DNA of 63,682 nucleotides from positions 1-63,682 of the forward strand of contig JADGAU010000002.1 of the NCBI GenBank assembly GCA_015231865.1, read 5' to 3'. Shown here in pieces: positions 8,420 through 17,765 of the stretch. The position numbers and the translations under genes are program-made. Position 1 is the first letter of the stretch, and the number at the start of each line of letters is the position of its first letter. The notes under the pieces were generated by a model. That model searched no databases, had not been told where the DNA came from, and saw nothing but the letters and a program-made list of their open reading frames with translations. Origin of the DNA: Gammaproteobacteria bacterium. Its GTDB lineage: Bacteria > Pseudomonadota > Gammaproteobacteria > GRL18.

Positions 8420-9442
8420 ATGAAAAAACTTCCACTGGCATTTGCCGTTTCCTCTGCTTTAATTTTATCAACACAGACTCATGCTGAAGAGGTAATTTCT
8501 GTAATGGATGCGGTTGAGATTGGAGGATTAATTGAGGTTGAAGCACAAAATGTTTCCCCAGATGGTGCTGCAAGCAGCAGTGACATTTATGTTGCAACTG
8601 CCGAATTAGGTATTGGAGCTAAAATTAATAAAAATGTTACCGCCGATATGGTTTTATTATATGAAGGTCCTGATGCTACCTTAGAACTTGATGCTGCAAC
8701 TATTACTATTACACCCGATAGCATGCCTCTGTCTTTCACATTTGGTAAAACAGGTGTTCCTTTTGGTGTTTTTGACACAAATCTATTGTCAGATCCATTA
8801 ACAATGGCGCTAGCTGAAACGGCAGTAGATGCAGGTGCACAGGTTGCATTAGAAGCAGGTGGTTTTAATGCAGCAGTATTTGTGTTTAATGGTCCATCAA
8901 AATATGATGATGATACTGTTAATGACTATGCTGTTACAGCGGGATATGCCATCGAAGGAGATTTTTCTTTTGCTATGCAAGTTGGTTATATGAATAATAT
9001 TGGAAATACAGATACTCTCAGTGGATATGATAATGATGATGACGAGAGTAATGGTGTTTCTATGTCGGTGGTTAAGAATGATGTGGCTGCAATGACCGTT
9101 GCCTTATCTATGAGTTTTGCAAATTTTACACTTATTGGTGAATATGTTGCCGCTCAAGATGCTTTTGAAAATACTGAATTAGCTAACTGGAAGGGTGAAG
9201 GAGCCGAACCTAGTGCCTGGAATGCTGAATTAGCATATAGTTTGGGAAGTGCAACTGTCGCAATTGGGCGACAGCAGACAGATGATGCAATTAACCTTGG
9301 CTTATCAAAAGCCAGAAATTTATTTGCCTATTCAGTTGAACTTTATGAAAACACGACCCTTACTGTAGAATTCGCAAATGAAGAAGATTATGCCGGTTCG
9401 GAAACTAAAATAGTTACAGGACAATTAGCTGTTGAGTTTTAA
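8420..9442 (+). CDS. LbtU-like outer-membrane porin
   Basis: Outer-membrane beta-barrel of 340 residues with a clear signal peptide (AxA-type cleavage in THAEE, about residue 22). It has alternating-hydrophobicity strands, acidic loops (for example the Asp-rich turn near residue 205) and a terminal aromatic residue (LAVEF), as expected for BAM-assembled barrels. The early sequence VEIGGLIEVEAQ and the general layout fit the LbtU siderophore-porin group known from Legionella legiobactin uptake; no TonB box or plug domain is present. Position directly after fbpABC suggests it supplies iron or an iron chelate to the periplasm. A generic carboxylate or phosphate porin is the alternative. Confidence 0.75.
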   Translation: MKKLPLAFAVSSALILSTQTHAEEVISVMDAVEIGGLIEVEAQNVSPDGAASSSDIYVATAELGIGAKINKNVTADMVLLYEGPDATLELDAATITITPDSMPLSFTFGKTGVPFGVFDTNLLSDPLTMALAETAVDAGAQVALEAGGFNAAVFVFNGPSKYDDDTVNDYAVTAGYAIEGDFSFAMQVGYMNNIGNTDTLSGYDNDDDESNGVSMSVVKNDVAAMTVALSMSFANFTLIGEYVAAQDAFENTELANWKGEGAEPSAWNAELAYSLGSATVAIGRQQTDDAINLGLSKARNLFAYSVELYENTTLTVEFANEEDYAGSETKIVTGQLAVEF

Positions 9443-9584
9443 TCTAAAAGGCTAAATTATGCCTGTGATATTTGAAAATGCAGCAAGACTTCTTTAATTT
9501 TTTGTAATTGAGCAAAGAGATCTATGTAATTCAACCAATAATTAAAAGTAATGAAGCCTGCATTTTCAAAGGTTACTATTATAT

Positions 9585-9621
9585 AAATGCCATGGTCGAC
9601 AAATTCGGCCATGGCATTTTT
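9585..9621. terminator. bidirectional rho-independent terminator
   Basis: Perfect 11-bp stem (9585-9595 with 9609-9619), 13-base loop, T-rich on the plus-strand side and A-rich on the other. It separates the porin gene from the convergent small membrane protein gene and can serve both. Confidence 0.8.
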
Positions 9622-9647
9622 GTTTATAATTATAAACTCAGTGATAG

Positions 9648-9899
9648 TTATGAATTTAAAATATTACGAAAAGAAATAGTAACTCCTAAAGCACCAGCAA
9701 ATATTAAAAAGTGGAATTCAATTGAGTTAATAAAACTCTGACTAAGTATCGTTAGAGATGCAAGATCTTCGGGCGATTTATGTTCAATTATTCCTGCAAT
9801 ACCCATAAACATTATCAAGGCAGAAAAAGTTAGCAGTATGTAGTGCTGTTCCTTAAGAAAATCACTGATTATCAATTTGTTGCTGTGATGATGTACCAT
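9648..9899 (-). CDS. small two-helix membrane protein, function unknown
   Basis: Predicted 83-residue protein with two hydrophobic helices (about 20-38 and 60-77) separated by a short hydrophilic loop, and a His-rich start (MVHHHSN). A very good ribosome binding site, GGAGGTG, precedes the ATG. I do not recognise the family. It is convergent with the porin gene across the terminator at 9585-9621 and divergent from the Rrf2 regulator gene, so the two may share a regulatory region at 9900-10013. Confidence 0.65.
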   Translation of the reverse strand: MVHHHSNKLIISDFLKEQHYILLTFSALIMFMGIAGIIEHKSPEDLASLTILSQSFINSIEFHFLIFAGALGVTISFRNILNS

Positions 9900-10013
9900 G
9901 TTAACACCTCCATAAATTTCCTATAGTAAGAAAATTTTATTAATGAAATAAATCATACTGTTTTGGTATACTATAATGTATAATAATAAAAAATCAACTA
10001 TAAAGAGTAAAAA

Positions 10014-10454
10014 ATGATTAAAATAGGTAAATTAGCGGATTATGCATTATTGATTTCACATTTTATGAATCGGGTAGAGTCCGATGAAAAACGCTTTACT
10101 AATGATGAAATTAGTCATAATACAAAACTACCCATTGCGACTGTCAGAAAATTATTAAAAAAGTTGGTTGATGCTAAAATTGTTATCGCCTATAGAGGCA
10201 AACATGGCGGCTATCATCTGGCAAAATCTGCAAAAAATATAAGTTTATTGGATATAATTACAGCGGTGGAGGGGACTATTTCTATAACTGAATGCGCAAC
10301 TCAACAAAATGCCTGCGAATATTCTCAGCACTGCTCAATGCAAACCAATTGGCAAAGCATTAATCAATATTTAATCAATACTTTTAATGCAATTAGTTTG
10401 GCTGAGATGTCTCAGAATTTAGATCAAACTGTGATCCGTTCCAGATTTCAATAG
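10014..10454 (+). CDS. Rrf2-family regulator, SufR/IscR-like with cysteine triad
   Basis: Transcription regulator of 146 residues. The N-terminal winged HTH (KIGKLADYALLISHFM, then IATVRKLLKKLVDA and RGKHGGYHLA) is typical of Rrf2 proteins that control SUF iron-sulfur assembly genes. The cluster ligands C94, C101 and C107 (C-X6-C-X5-C) resemble the [2Fe-2S] site of IscR, so Fe-S or redox sensing is likely. SUF regulators of this type usually head a sufBCDS operon, but no suf gene is nearby; the next gene is a Tsx-like channel. It lies close to the iron uptake cluster. Confidence 0.85.
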   Translation: MIKIGKLADYALLISHFMNRVESDEKRFTNDEISHNTKLPIATVRKLLKKLVDAKIVIAYRGKHGGYHLAKSAKNISLLDIITAVEGTISITECATQQNACEYSQHCSMQTNWQSINQYLINTFNAISLAEMSQNLDQTVIRSRFQ

Positions 10455-10483
10455 TCTTGGCTCTGGTATATAATCCTTTAGTA

Positions 10484-10558
10484 GTTGCTACTCAGCGTAA
10501 TTACCTTTTACCTTAATTTCGGTGTTATTTTCGTCTAAACGCGCTTATTAGTAGCAAC
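10484..10558 (+). other. inverted repeat in the leader of the Tsx-like gene
   Basis: Nine-base perfect inverted repeat (10484-10492 with 10550-10558) enclosing 57 bases, in the space between the Rrf2 gene and the Tsx-like gene. It could form a long-range stem in the leader RNA or be an operator pair for the upstream regulator. Function unknown. Confidence 0.35.
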
Positions 10559-10598
10559 CGTACATATTACTTTTGTGGTTACTACATTGGAGAAATGA

Positions 10599-11327
10599 AT
10601 GAAATATTACCAATTTTTTGTTGCTGCTGTGGCATTGTTACTGATTACTTCCTCACTAACAGCTGCACCATTATGGCAAAGTAATGAAATTTTCTTACTT
10701 CATGGTAAAGGCTATGAAGTTAATTCGGACAAGCAAAGTGTGATGACATTGGAGCATGCAAGTGGCTGGTCATTTGGTGATGTTTTTGCTTTTGTTGATA
10801 TCAATAAATACCATCATTCAAATGAAAGCACTGATTATTATGGTGAAATAAGTCCGAGGCTGAGCTATAACAAGCTTAGTAATAATAAAATTAATGGCAC
10901 GCTACAGGATATTTTACTGGCGACAACGCTGGAATTTGGTAAAGGTGATGTTGAAGGATTATTATTGGGTGTTGGCTTTGATTTTAAGTTCCCGGGATTT
11001 AATTATGTAAATGTAAATATATATCGCCGTTTTATCAATACCGAACGTGATGGAGAAACAATACAAATAACGCCAGCATGGTCGCTTAATTTTAGTCAGA
11101 ATGTAAGCTTTGAAGGATATGCAGATTGGAATATTACCAGCGATGATAATTATAAGGAAAATTTTCATTTTAATCCGCGCTTAAAATACACTATCCCTGT
11201 TTTATCTAATAAGGCAGCAATTGGTTTGGAATATAGCTATTGGAAAAATAAATATGGTATAAAAAGTTCTTCAGCATTTAAAACAGATCAAGAAGCTATT
11301 AGTTTATTTATTAGCCTGATACTTTAG
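10599..11327 (+). CDS. Tsx/OmpK-like outer-membrane channel protein
   Basis: Outer-membrane beta-barrel of 242 residues with an N-terminal signal peptide (cleavage near LTAAPLW, residue 24). The motif EHASGWSFGDVFAFVDI is characteristic of the Tsx/OmpK nucleoside-channel family, and repeated amphipathic strands continue to the C terminus. Family members pass nucleosides or act as phage receptors; substrate here is unknown. A GGAG lies upstream of the ATG. The HAD phosphatase gene starts six bases after the stop, suggesting cotranscription. Confidence 0.82.
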   Translation: MKYYQFFVAAVALLLITSSLTAAPLWQSNEIFLLHGKGYEVNSDKQSVMTLEHASGWSFGDVFAFVDINKYHHSNESTDYYGEISPRLSYNKLSNNKINGTLQDILLATTLEFGKGDVEGLLLGVGFDFKFPGFNYVNVNIYRRFINTERDGETIQITPAWSLNFSQNVSFEGYADWNITSDDNYKENFHFNPRLKYTIPVLSNKAAIGLEYSYWKNKYGIKSSSAFKTDQEAISLFISLIL

Positions 11328-11333
11328 TTTTAA

Positions 11334-12149
11334 GTGATTAAGTTTAAAAATATATCAGCTTTTCTGCTGGATATGGATGGCGTGCTTTTCCATGGTATGA
11401 AGCCAATTGATGGCGCTGTGCAATTTATGGACGCTATCTATGATTACCCGCATGTTTTTATAACAAACAATCCCATTCGAACACCAGATGCTGTAGCGGA
11501 CAAGATGGAAGCGATAGGTTTTACTCGCCCTAATGAAGAGCAAATTATTACTTCCGGTGAAGCAACAGCACTTTGGTTATCTCAACAAAAAGCAAATTTC
11601 CGATATTTTGCTGTGGGAGCGGAAGGTCTTCATCAAAGTCTACAGAAATATGGTATTGAAGATAAAGATGATGCTGATTTTGTCATTGTTGGTGAAGGTG
11701 CAGGAATTGATTATGATGCAATTATCATTGGAATTAATCTTATTTTAAAATCCCGGGCAAAACTGATAAGCACAAATCCTGATAGTAGTGTTGATGATGT
11801 TTATCGAGGAAAACATGCGGTATTACCTGGAGGTGGTGCTCTTGTCGCACCTTTTACCATTGCCACTGGTCAACAAGCAATTACCATTGGTAAACCCAAC
11901 CCTTTGCTTTATGAAATAGCATTGCAATCATTTCTTCAACAGGACAATGCTCATGATTACCAATTTGAAGATTGCTTAATGATTGGAGATAGACCAGATA
12001 CAGATATTATTGGAGCACAAAAATTATCTATTCAAACAGCACTGGTGAGGACCGGACGTTTTGCTCCTGGTCAAAAATTACCAAAACATATGACTGCACC
12101 AGATTGGGATGTTGATTCTCTAAAAGAGCTCTTAAAATGCTTACAATAA
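11334..12149 (+). CDS. HAD-superfamily phosphatase of the NagD type
   Basis: HAD hydrolase (271 aa) with the nucleophile motif LLDMDGVLFHG (D13, D15), motif II in FITNNP and the metal-binding motif GDRPDTDIIG near the C terminus. The large C2-type cap between motifs II and III is the NagD/p-nitrophenyl phosphatase arrangement. Likely substrates are small phosphates such as nucleotides or sugar phosphates; a nucleotide link would fit the Tsx-like neighbour, but this is speculation. The start codon is GTG, six bases after the upstream stop. Confidence 0.85.
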   Translation: MIKFKNISAFLLDMDGVLFHGMKPIDGAVQFMDAIYDYPHVFITNNPIRTPDAVADKMEAIGFTRPNEEQIITSGEATALWLSQQKANFRYFAVGAEGLHQSLQKYGIEDKDDADFVIVGEGAGIDYDAIIIGINLILKSRAKLISTNPDSSVDDVYRGKHAVLPGGGALVAPFTIATGQQAITIGKPNPLLYEIALQSFLQQDNAHDYQFEDCLMIGDRPDTDIIGAQKLSIQTALVRTGRFAPGQKLPKHMTAPDWDVDSLKELLKCLQ

Positions 12150-12154
12150 GTATT

Positions 12155-12176
12155 GTTACTGTTTATAAACGGTAAC
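12155..12176. terminator. possible terminator between convergent genes
   Basis: Nine-base-pair stem (12155-12163 with 12168-12176, one G-T pair) with a tight loop, lying between the HAD phosphatase and cheV stops. There is no strong T-run, so terminator activity is uncertain. Confidence 0.4.
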
Positions 12177-12178
12177 TC

Positions 12179-13144
12179 TTATCTTGAGACATCTTTAGGT
12201 TCATTTAACAGCCCTGTTAATACCTCTGAAAGTTCCTTAGGCTGAAATTTTGGTACATAAGCATCAGCTCCAACACCTTTACCTAAACTTTGGTTTGCGT
12301 CTGCAGATAAAGATGAATGCATAATAACAGGAATATTGGAAAAACGAGGGTCTGATTTTATTTTCTTAGTTAGAACGTATCCATCCATTTCCGGCATTTC
12401 AACATCGGTTAATATTGCCTGTATATAATGATTCGTTGGTAATCCATTGGTTTCAGCACGACCTGCAATTTCCTGTAACTTTTCCCAGGCTCTCGCGCCA
12501 TTAATAGCACTAACATGTGCCACATGCATACGCTCTAAGGTTTGCTCAATTTGATGACGTGCCACAGATGAATCATCAGCAAATAATACCGTCATATTTT
12601 CGTTATCCAGGCTTTCAATGCTTTCAAGAGCACTAATTTCTTCTCCAAAGTCAGCAGTTTCAGCTAATACTCGTTCGACATCCATAATCATGACGATGCG
12701 TTCGTCTTTAAGTTCGGTAACCGCTGTAACCAACCCCCCCATTCGTTTTGCTAACATTTCAGGTGGAACCTTTATATCACTCCATTGTAAACGAAGAATA
12801 TTTTCAACTGAATGTACCAAAAAGCCTTGCATGTGTTTATTGTATTCAGTAACGATCAGAATTTCTGGTGGTGTGCTAACTGAAATACCACAAAAGTTTG
12901 CTAAATCAACAACGGGTACCATAATTCCACGAAGACTTGTCATGCCGATAACGGATGGAGGCATATCGGGCGCACGAGTAATTGGAGGTACATGCATAAC
13001 TTCACGAACCTTAAATACATTAATACCAAAAACTTCTTCCCGTTTAGTATTCACATCAGTTCCTAAGCTAAACAGTAGAACTTCAAGTTTATTAGTGCCT
13101 GCAAGATTTGTACGTTCATCAACAGATTGAATGAAATTAGCCAT
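12179..13144 (-). CDS. cheV: CheV, CheW-receiver coupling protein
   Basis: Chemotaxis adaptor of 321 residues. The N-terminal CheW domain (about 15-165; FKVREVMHVPPITRAPDMPP, then SLRGIMVPVVDL) couples receptors to CheA. The C-terminal receiver domain (about 180-310) has the acidic pocket FADDS, phosphorylatable Asp in LTDVEMPEMDG and the conserved Lys in VPKFQPKEL. It stands apart from the Wsp operon and would normally serve flagellar chemotaxis. AAAAAGG precedes the ATG. Confidence 0.95.
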   Translation of the reverse strand: MANFIQSVDERTNLAGTNKLEVLLFSLGTDVNTKREEVFGINVFKVREVMHVPPITRAPDMPPSVIGMTSLRGIMVPVVDLANFCGISVSTPPEILIVTEYNKHMQGFLVHSVENILRLQWSDIKVPPEMLAKRMGGLVTAVTELKDERIVMIMDVERVLAETADFGEEISALESIESLDNENMTVLFADDSSVARHQIEQTLERMHVAHVSAINGARAWEKLQEIAGRAETNGLPTNHYIQAILTDVEMPEMDGYVLTKKIKSDPRFSNIPVIMHSSLSADANQSLGKGVGADAYVPKFQPKELSEVLTGLLNEPKDVSR

Positions 13145-13370
13145 GCCTTTTTCCTAAAATAAAAGTTTTCCAATTAGGGATAATATAGTCTGATAAGTAT
13201 GAATAGTATAGTCTATTTAAAATGTATAACGACAACCCTTATGAAAACTTTAGGGAAATTATGATTTGTTAGCAAATAAAATTAAATTAAAGCGACCTTT
13301 TAGAACAGTTTTCTCGATGTAAATCTCTATGTTATACTTATTGTGTTTATCTTTTTTCAAATGGTTAATA

Positions 13371-13853
13371 ATGAATAATGACACGCTAGATACACCATCC
13401 GATATTATTGAAGAAGACTTTTCTTCTGATGCAGCGGTTGATGAAATTCTTAATTTAAAAGAAATAACGCGTTCTACTATTGATTCAAGAAATCATGCTT
13501 TATCTTTATATGCAGATGTTATGAATTATTTGTCTCAGGAACAAGGTAGTGAAGCAAGTGTTACCTTAAGAGAAGTTTTAGAAGACTTGTGTGAACAACT
13601 TGTTGATTATACTGGGAAAATCCATTTTAGCTTATCTACACTATTAGAGGATGATCCTCAAAATAAAGGTGTTTCTGATTTATTAATTGAAAACACTCAA
13701 AAAATACTAGATTTCCATGATAGCTATAATAGTGATGTGATAGAAATTAAAGTTGATAACTTGCCTGAAAAATTAAATCGTCTTGGTGAAGTTATGGCTG
13801 AACGAGCATTACTTGAAGATAAATTATTAGATGTGCTTTTACTGGAACAATAA
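13371..13853 (+). CDS. Rsd/AlgQ-like anti-sigma70 family protein
   Basis: Acidic, all-helical protein of 160 residues from the start I prefer at 13371 (MNNDTLDTPS); the frame opens at 13329 but that extension is hydrophobic and unlike the family. By recall it matches E. coli Rsd in order and spacing: LVDY (77-80) then HFS (85-87), ENTQKILDFHDS (107-118), and LGE...LEDKL near the C terminus. Rsd/AlgQ bind region 4 of sigma70 and shift promoter use in stationary phase. Its length is almost that of Rsd (158). The N-terminal 40 residues are acidic and not recognisable, so its sigma binding should be treated as inference. Confidence 0.65.
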   Translation: MNNDTLDTPSDIIEEDFSSDAAVDEILNLKEITRSTIDSRNHALSLYADVMNYLSQEQGSEASVTLREVLEDLCEQLVDYTGKIHFSLSTLLEDDPQNKGVSDLLIENTQKILDFHDSYNSDVIEIKVDNLPEKLNRLGEVMAERALLEDKLLDVLLLEQ

Positions 13854-13941
13854 CTAACTTATTACCGGCAATCACTTCCAATCATTACCGGCATAGTAAC
13901 AAATCAGGATAAATGATATCCCCCCTAAAAAAGGAATACCG

Positions 13942-15255
13942 ATGAATTTATTTAATAAATTAAACCTAAGCTTAGTAGCAATATGCAGTCTTTTTTTTAG
14001 TCAAAGCTTAATGGCTGCTGAAACTATTAGTGGTGCTGACACTGCTTGGATCATGACCTCAACGGCTTTAGTTTTATTTATGACTTTACCTGGACTGGCA
14101 CTTTTTTATGGTGGCCTGGTTCGTACCAAGAACGTGTTATCGATTCTTATGCAATGTTTTGCAATTACGGGCATTATGTCAATTATTTGGGTCATCGTTG
14201 GTTATTCATTGGCTTTTGGTGATGGTGGTAGTTTAAATGGTTTAATCGGTGGCTTTGATAAAATACTTTTTAGCGGCGTTTTAGAAGAAAGCATTTCTGG
14301 GTCAATTCCGGAATCTTCATTTGCCTTATTTCAAATGACTTTTGCGATTATTACCCCGGCACTGATAATTGGTGCTTATGCAGAACGCGCAAGATTTTCT
14401 GCGATGATGTTATTTAGTGCAGTTTGGTTAATTTTGGTTTACTTACCAATTACTCATTGGGTATGGGCCGAAGGTGGCTGGTTATTTGAAATGGGTTTAT
14501 TGGATTTCGCCGGTGGTACGGTTGTACACGTAACAGCAGGTGTTGCTGCTTTAGTTTCTGCCATTGTGTTGGGTAACCGTCGCGACTTTGGCAAACATGC
14601 AATGCCTCCACATAATATGACCATGACAGTAACAGGTGCGGGCATGCTATGGGTTGGCTGGTTTGGTTTTAATGGTGGTAGTGCATTAGCAGCTGATGGC
14701 AATGCTGCAATGGCAATGCTGGTGACACATATTTCAGCCGCAACTGGTGCAATTACCTGGGCTGCAATTGAATGGCTCCGCCATGGTAAACCTTCAGCTT
14801 TAGGTATCGTCACTGGTATGGTCGCAGGGCTTGGCACAATTACACCTGCATCAGGCTTTGTAGGCCCGGCAGGCGCACTTATTATCGGATTAAGTGCAGG
14901 CGCTGTTTGTTACTATGCTACTCAACTAATCAAGATTAAATATAAATTGGATGACTCTTTAGATGTTTTTCCTGTTCATGGCGTTGGCGGGATTCTGGGA
15001 ACAATTTTAGCCGGGATTTTTGCTTCTTCCAGTTTAGGGGTATTCAGTGGACAGGGTTATGCTGAGGGTATGACGATGATGAGCCAATTAACTGTGCAGT
15101 TTATTGGTGTGCTGGCTACTTTTGTATATACTCTGGTTGTGACCTATATCTTATTAAAAGTAATTGATAAGTTTGTTAATTTACGTCTGGATGCAGAAGA
15201 GGAGACTGAAGGTCTGGATATTGTGTCTCATGATGAACGTGGTTATGATTTTTAA
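13942..15255 (+). CDS. amtB: ammonium transporter AmtB
   Basis: Ammonium channel of 437 residues: cleaved signal peptide (to about residue 24) and eleven transmembrane helices. Conserved elements include ALFYGGLVRTKN, the pore twin-histidines in GGTVVHVTAG and FPVHGVGGILGT, and GWFGFNGGSAL. The protein conducts NH4+/NH3 and is normally gated by GlnK; the usual adjacent glnK is missing here on both sides. AAAAAAGGAA precedes the ATG. Upstream sequence (13854-13941) has two copies of ATTACCGGCA but no sigma54 consensus that I can see. Confidence 0.96.
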   Translation: MNLFNKLNLSLVAICSLFFSQSLMAAETISGADTAWIMTSTALVLFMTLPGLALFYGGLVRTKNVLSILMQCFAITGIMSIIWVIVGYSLAFGDGGSLNGLIGGFDKILFSGVLEESISGSIPESSFALFQMTFAIITPALIIGAYAERARFSAMMLFSAVWLILVYLPITHWVWAEGGWLFEMGLLDFAGGTVVHVTAGVAALVSAIVLGNRRDFGKHAMPPHNMTMTVTGAGMLWVGWFGFNGGSALAADGNAAMAMLVTHISAATGAITWAAIEWLRHGKPSALGIVTGMVAGLGTITPASGFVGPAGALIIGLSAGAVCYYATQLIKIKYKLDDSLDVFPVHGVGGILGTILAGIFASSSLGVFSGQGYAEGMTMMSQLTVQFIGVLATFVYTLVVTYILLKVIDKFVNLRLDAEEETEGLDIVSHDERGYDF

Positions 15256-15304
15256 TATATTTCAGTATTATCCGTATATAAAAGTGTAATAACTTAATAC
15301 TGTG

Positions 15305-15344
15305 GGGTCGAAGTCAATGAGGTTGGCTTCGGCCCTGTTGTTTT
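15305..15344 (+). terminator. rho-independent terminator after amtB
   Basis: Eleven-pair stem (15305-15315 with 15325-15335, two G-T pairs) and 9-base loop, followed by a T-rich run. Located about 50 bases after the amtB stop and before miaB. Confidence 0.7.
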
Positions 15345-15415
15345 ACAGGTATATCTCATGGTTTTTAAACGAATAGTGATAACAACCTATAGGTAGTTTT
15401 AAATAGAGAAAAGCT

Positions 15416-16756
15416 TTGGATACAAATAAAGAAAATAGTAAAAAATTATTTATTCAGACTTATGGTTGTCAAATGAATGAATATGATTCTGCCAAAATGG
15501 CCGATGTTTTGAAGGCTAATGACGGTACTCAGTTGACTGACAAGGTAGAGGATGCTGATATTATTCTACTTAATACCTGTTCGATTCGTGAAAAAGCACA
15601 GGAAAAAGTATTTTCCCAATTAGGTCGTTATCGTAAGCTTAAAGAAAAAAAACCTGATCTTATCATTGGTGTTGGTGGCTGTGTTGCCACTCAGGAAGGT
15701 GAGTTTATTCGCCAGCGTGCACCCTATGTCGATGTTATTTTTGGCCCACAAACTTTACATCGCCTTCCGGAACTGATTAAAGAAAACAAATATCAGCATC
15801 ATGCGGCAATTGATATTTCATTTCCTGAAATAGAAAAATTTGATTGCTTGCCTGAACCTAAAGCTGAAGGACCAACAGCATTTGTTTCTATTATGGAAGG
15901 CTGCAGCAAATATTGTACTTTTTGTGTGGTGCCTTATACCCGGGGAGAGGAAGTTTCCCGGCCATTGGACGACGTCATAACTGAAGTAGCCTTACTGGCA
16001 CAACAAGGAGTTAAGGAAGTTAATTTATTGGGTCAGAATGTTAATGCTTATCGAGGTCAAATGCATGATGGCGGAATTGCTGATTTAGCCTTATTAATTC
16101 ATTATGTAGACAAAATAGAAGGTATTGAACGGATTCGTTTCACCACCTCCCATCCTAATGAATTTTCAGATAATTTAATCGATGTGTATGCAGAAGTACC
16201 TAAACTAGTGAGCTTCTTACATTTACCGGTACAAAGCGGTTCGGATCGTATTCTTAATTTAATGAAACGAGGTCATACTGCCTTAGAATATAAAAGTAAA
16301 ATAAGACGATTAAAAGAAAAGCGTCCGGATATCCAAATTTCCTCCGACTTTATTATTGGTTTTCCCGGAGAAACCGATGCAGACTTTCAGGCAACAATGG
16401 ATTTAATCGAGCAGATACGCTTTGATCAAAGTTTTAGTTTTATTTATAGCGCAAGGCCAGGTACACCAGCTGAAACCATGCCTGATGATGTGCCATTACA
16501 GGTAAAAAAACAACGATTACAAATATTACAGGATAAAATTAAATCGTTTGCACTTGAATATTCACAGGCAATGATAGGCACAACTCAAACTATACTGGTT
16601 GAATCCCATGCGAAGAAGAATGACAAAGAATATTCCGGTAAAACAGAAAATAACCGCTGGGTTAATTTTGAAGCTGGAAGAGATCTGATTGGGCAAATGG
16701 TCGAGGTTAAAATCACCGAAGCCTTTCCTAATTCCCTACGTGGTCAACTTCTCTAA
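15416..16756 (+). CDS. miaB: tRNA-2-methylthio-N6-isopentenyladenosine synthase
   Basis: Radical-SAM methylthiotransferase (446 aa) that adds the methylthio group to i6A37 of tRNAs. The N-terminal domain has the auxiliary cluster cysteines C18 ([10 protein letters not shown]), C55 (NTCSIRE) and C89 (GGCVATQ). The radical-SAM CX3CX2C is C163/C167/C170 in [24 protein letters not shown]-binding domain closes the protein. The start appears to be TTG at 15416, preceded by AGAGAAAAG. It heads the conserved block with ybeZ and ybeY. Confidence 0.95.
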   Translation: MDTNKENSKKLFIQTYGCQMNEYDSAKMADVLKANDGTQLTDKVEDADIILLNTCSIREKAQEKVFSQLGRYRKLKEKKPDLIIGVGGCVATQEGEFIRQRAPYVDVIFGPQTLHRLPELIKENKYQHHAAIDISFPEIEKFDCLPEPKAEGPTAFVSIMEGCSKYCTFCVVPYTRGEEVSRPLDDVITEVALLAQQGVKEVNLLGQNVNAYRGQMHDGGIADLALLIHYVDKIEGIERIRFTTSHPNEFSDNLIDVYAEVPKLVSFLHLPVQSGSDRILNLMKRGHTALEYKSKIRRLKEKRPDIQISSDFIIGFPGETDADFQATMDLIEQIRFDQSFSFIYSARPGTPAETMPDDVPLQVKKQRLQILQDKIKSFALEYSQAMIGTTQTILVESHAKKNDKEYSGKTENNRWVNFEAGRDLIGQMVEVKITEAFPNSLRGQLL

Positions 16757-16769
16757 TTAGAATATTTTT

Positions 16770-17765
16770 ATGCTCTCAGAACAGTCTGTTTTACAAATAT
16801 CATTTACTCCCGTTGATAATAATCGCTTAGCCAATTTATGCGGTCATTTTGATAGTCATATTAAAATGATTGAGCAAAGAGTCGCTGTTAATATTTCCAA
16901 TCGTGCTGAAATTTTTAAGATTTCTGGTTTAGAAAAAGATATTCAATCTGCCGGTAAAATATTAAATAAACTTTATGATGAAACACAAAGTAATGCGATT
17001 AATAAAGAAATTGTGCATTTGAATATCCAGGAAGTTCTATCTGAAACTGTTCATCAAACGATAGAGCAAACTGACAATAAAACGCTAAGCCTTCATACGG
17101 GTAGAGGTATCGTTAAACCTCGTGGAGAAAATCAGGCGAATTATTTATCTCGAGTATTAAAGCACGACATTAGTTTTGGTATTGGACCAGCAGGCACCGG
17201 GAAAACCTATCTGGCGGTTGCTTGCGCTGTTCAGGCGCTTAATGAAAATCAGGTTAGGCGTTTAATTTTGACTCGACCCGCTGTAGAAGCCGGTGAAAAT
17301 TTAGGATTTTTGCCCGGTGACTTATCACAAAAAATAGACCCCTATTTACGTCCTTTATATGATGCACTTTACGATATGATGGGCTATGAAAAGGTTGCCA
17401 AACTAATCGAGCGAAATGTGATTGAGGTTGCTCCCTTAGCTTATATGCGTGGCAGAAGTCTTAATGAATCTTTTATTATTCTGGATGAGGCGCAAAATAC
17501 TACATCGCAACAAATGAAAATGTTTTTAACTCGTATTGGCTTTGGCTCTAAAGCAATTATTACCGGGGATCCAACCCAGGCAGATTTACCAAAACATGTC
17601 ACTAATGGCCTTGAACACAGCTTAAAGGTATTAAAAAAAGTTAAAGGTATTAGCTTTACTTATTTTGAATCTAAAGATATTGTTCGTCACCCTCTGGTTC
17701 AGAGAATCGTTAATGCTTATGAAGCACATACTAAAAAACAGATTGATAATGGTGAATCAGAATGA
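16770..17765 (+). CDS. ybeZ: PhoH-like ATPase YbeZ
   Basis: PhoH-family P-loop protein of 331 residues. Walker A is GPAGTGKTYLA, Walker B is FIILDEAQNT, and an N-terminal KH-like region precedes the ATPase core. YbeZ works with the endoribonuclease YbeY in rRNA processing and ribosome quality control. It begins 13 bases after miaB and overlaps ybeY by four bases (ATGA), the standard arrangement. Confidence 0.93.
   Translation: MLSEQSVLQISFTPVDNNRLANLCGHFDSHIKMIEQRVAVNISNRAEIFKISGLEKDIQSAGKILNKLYDETQSNAINKEIVHLNIQEVLSETVHQTIEQTDNKTLSLHTGRGIVKPRGENQANYLSRVLKHDISFGIGPAGTGKTYLAVACAVQALNENQVRRLILTRPAVEAGENLGFLPGDLSQKIDPYLRPLYDALYDMMGYEKVAKLIERNVIEVAPLAYMRGRSLNESFIILDEAQNTTSQQMKMFLTRIGFGSKAIITGDPTQADLPKHVTNGLEHSLKVLKKVKGISFTYFESKDIVRHPLVQRIVNAYEAHTKKQIDNGESE

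Noticed and set aside
9508-9741. Plus-strand open frame of 77 codons between the porin and the small membrane gene
   Set aside because: It reads straight through the strong terminator hairpin at 9585-9621 and overlaps the better-supported minus-strand gene with an excellent ribosome binding site.
12618-13130. 170-codon plus-strand frame opposite cheV
   Set aside because: Antisense shadow of a fully conserved cheV; Ser/Thr-rich composition with no family features.
14454-14837. 127-codon minus-strand frame inside amtB
   Set aside because: Antisense shadow of conserved transmembrane codons of amtB.
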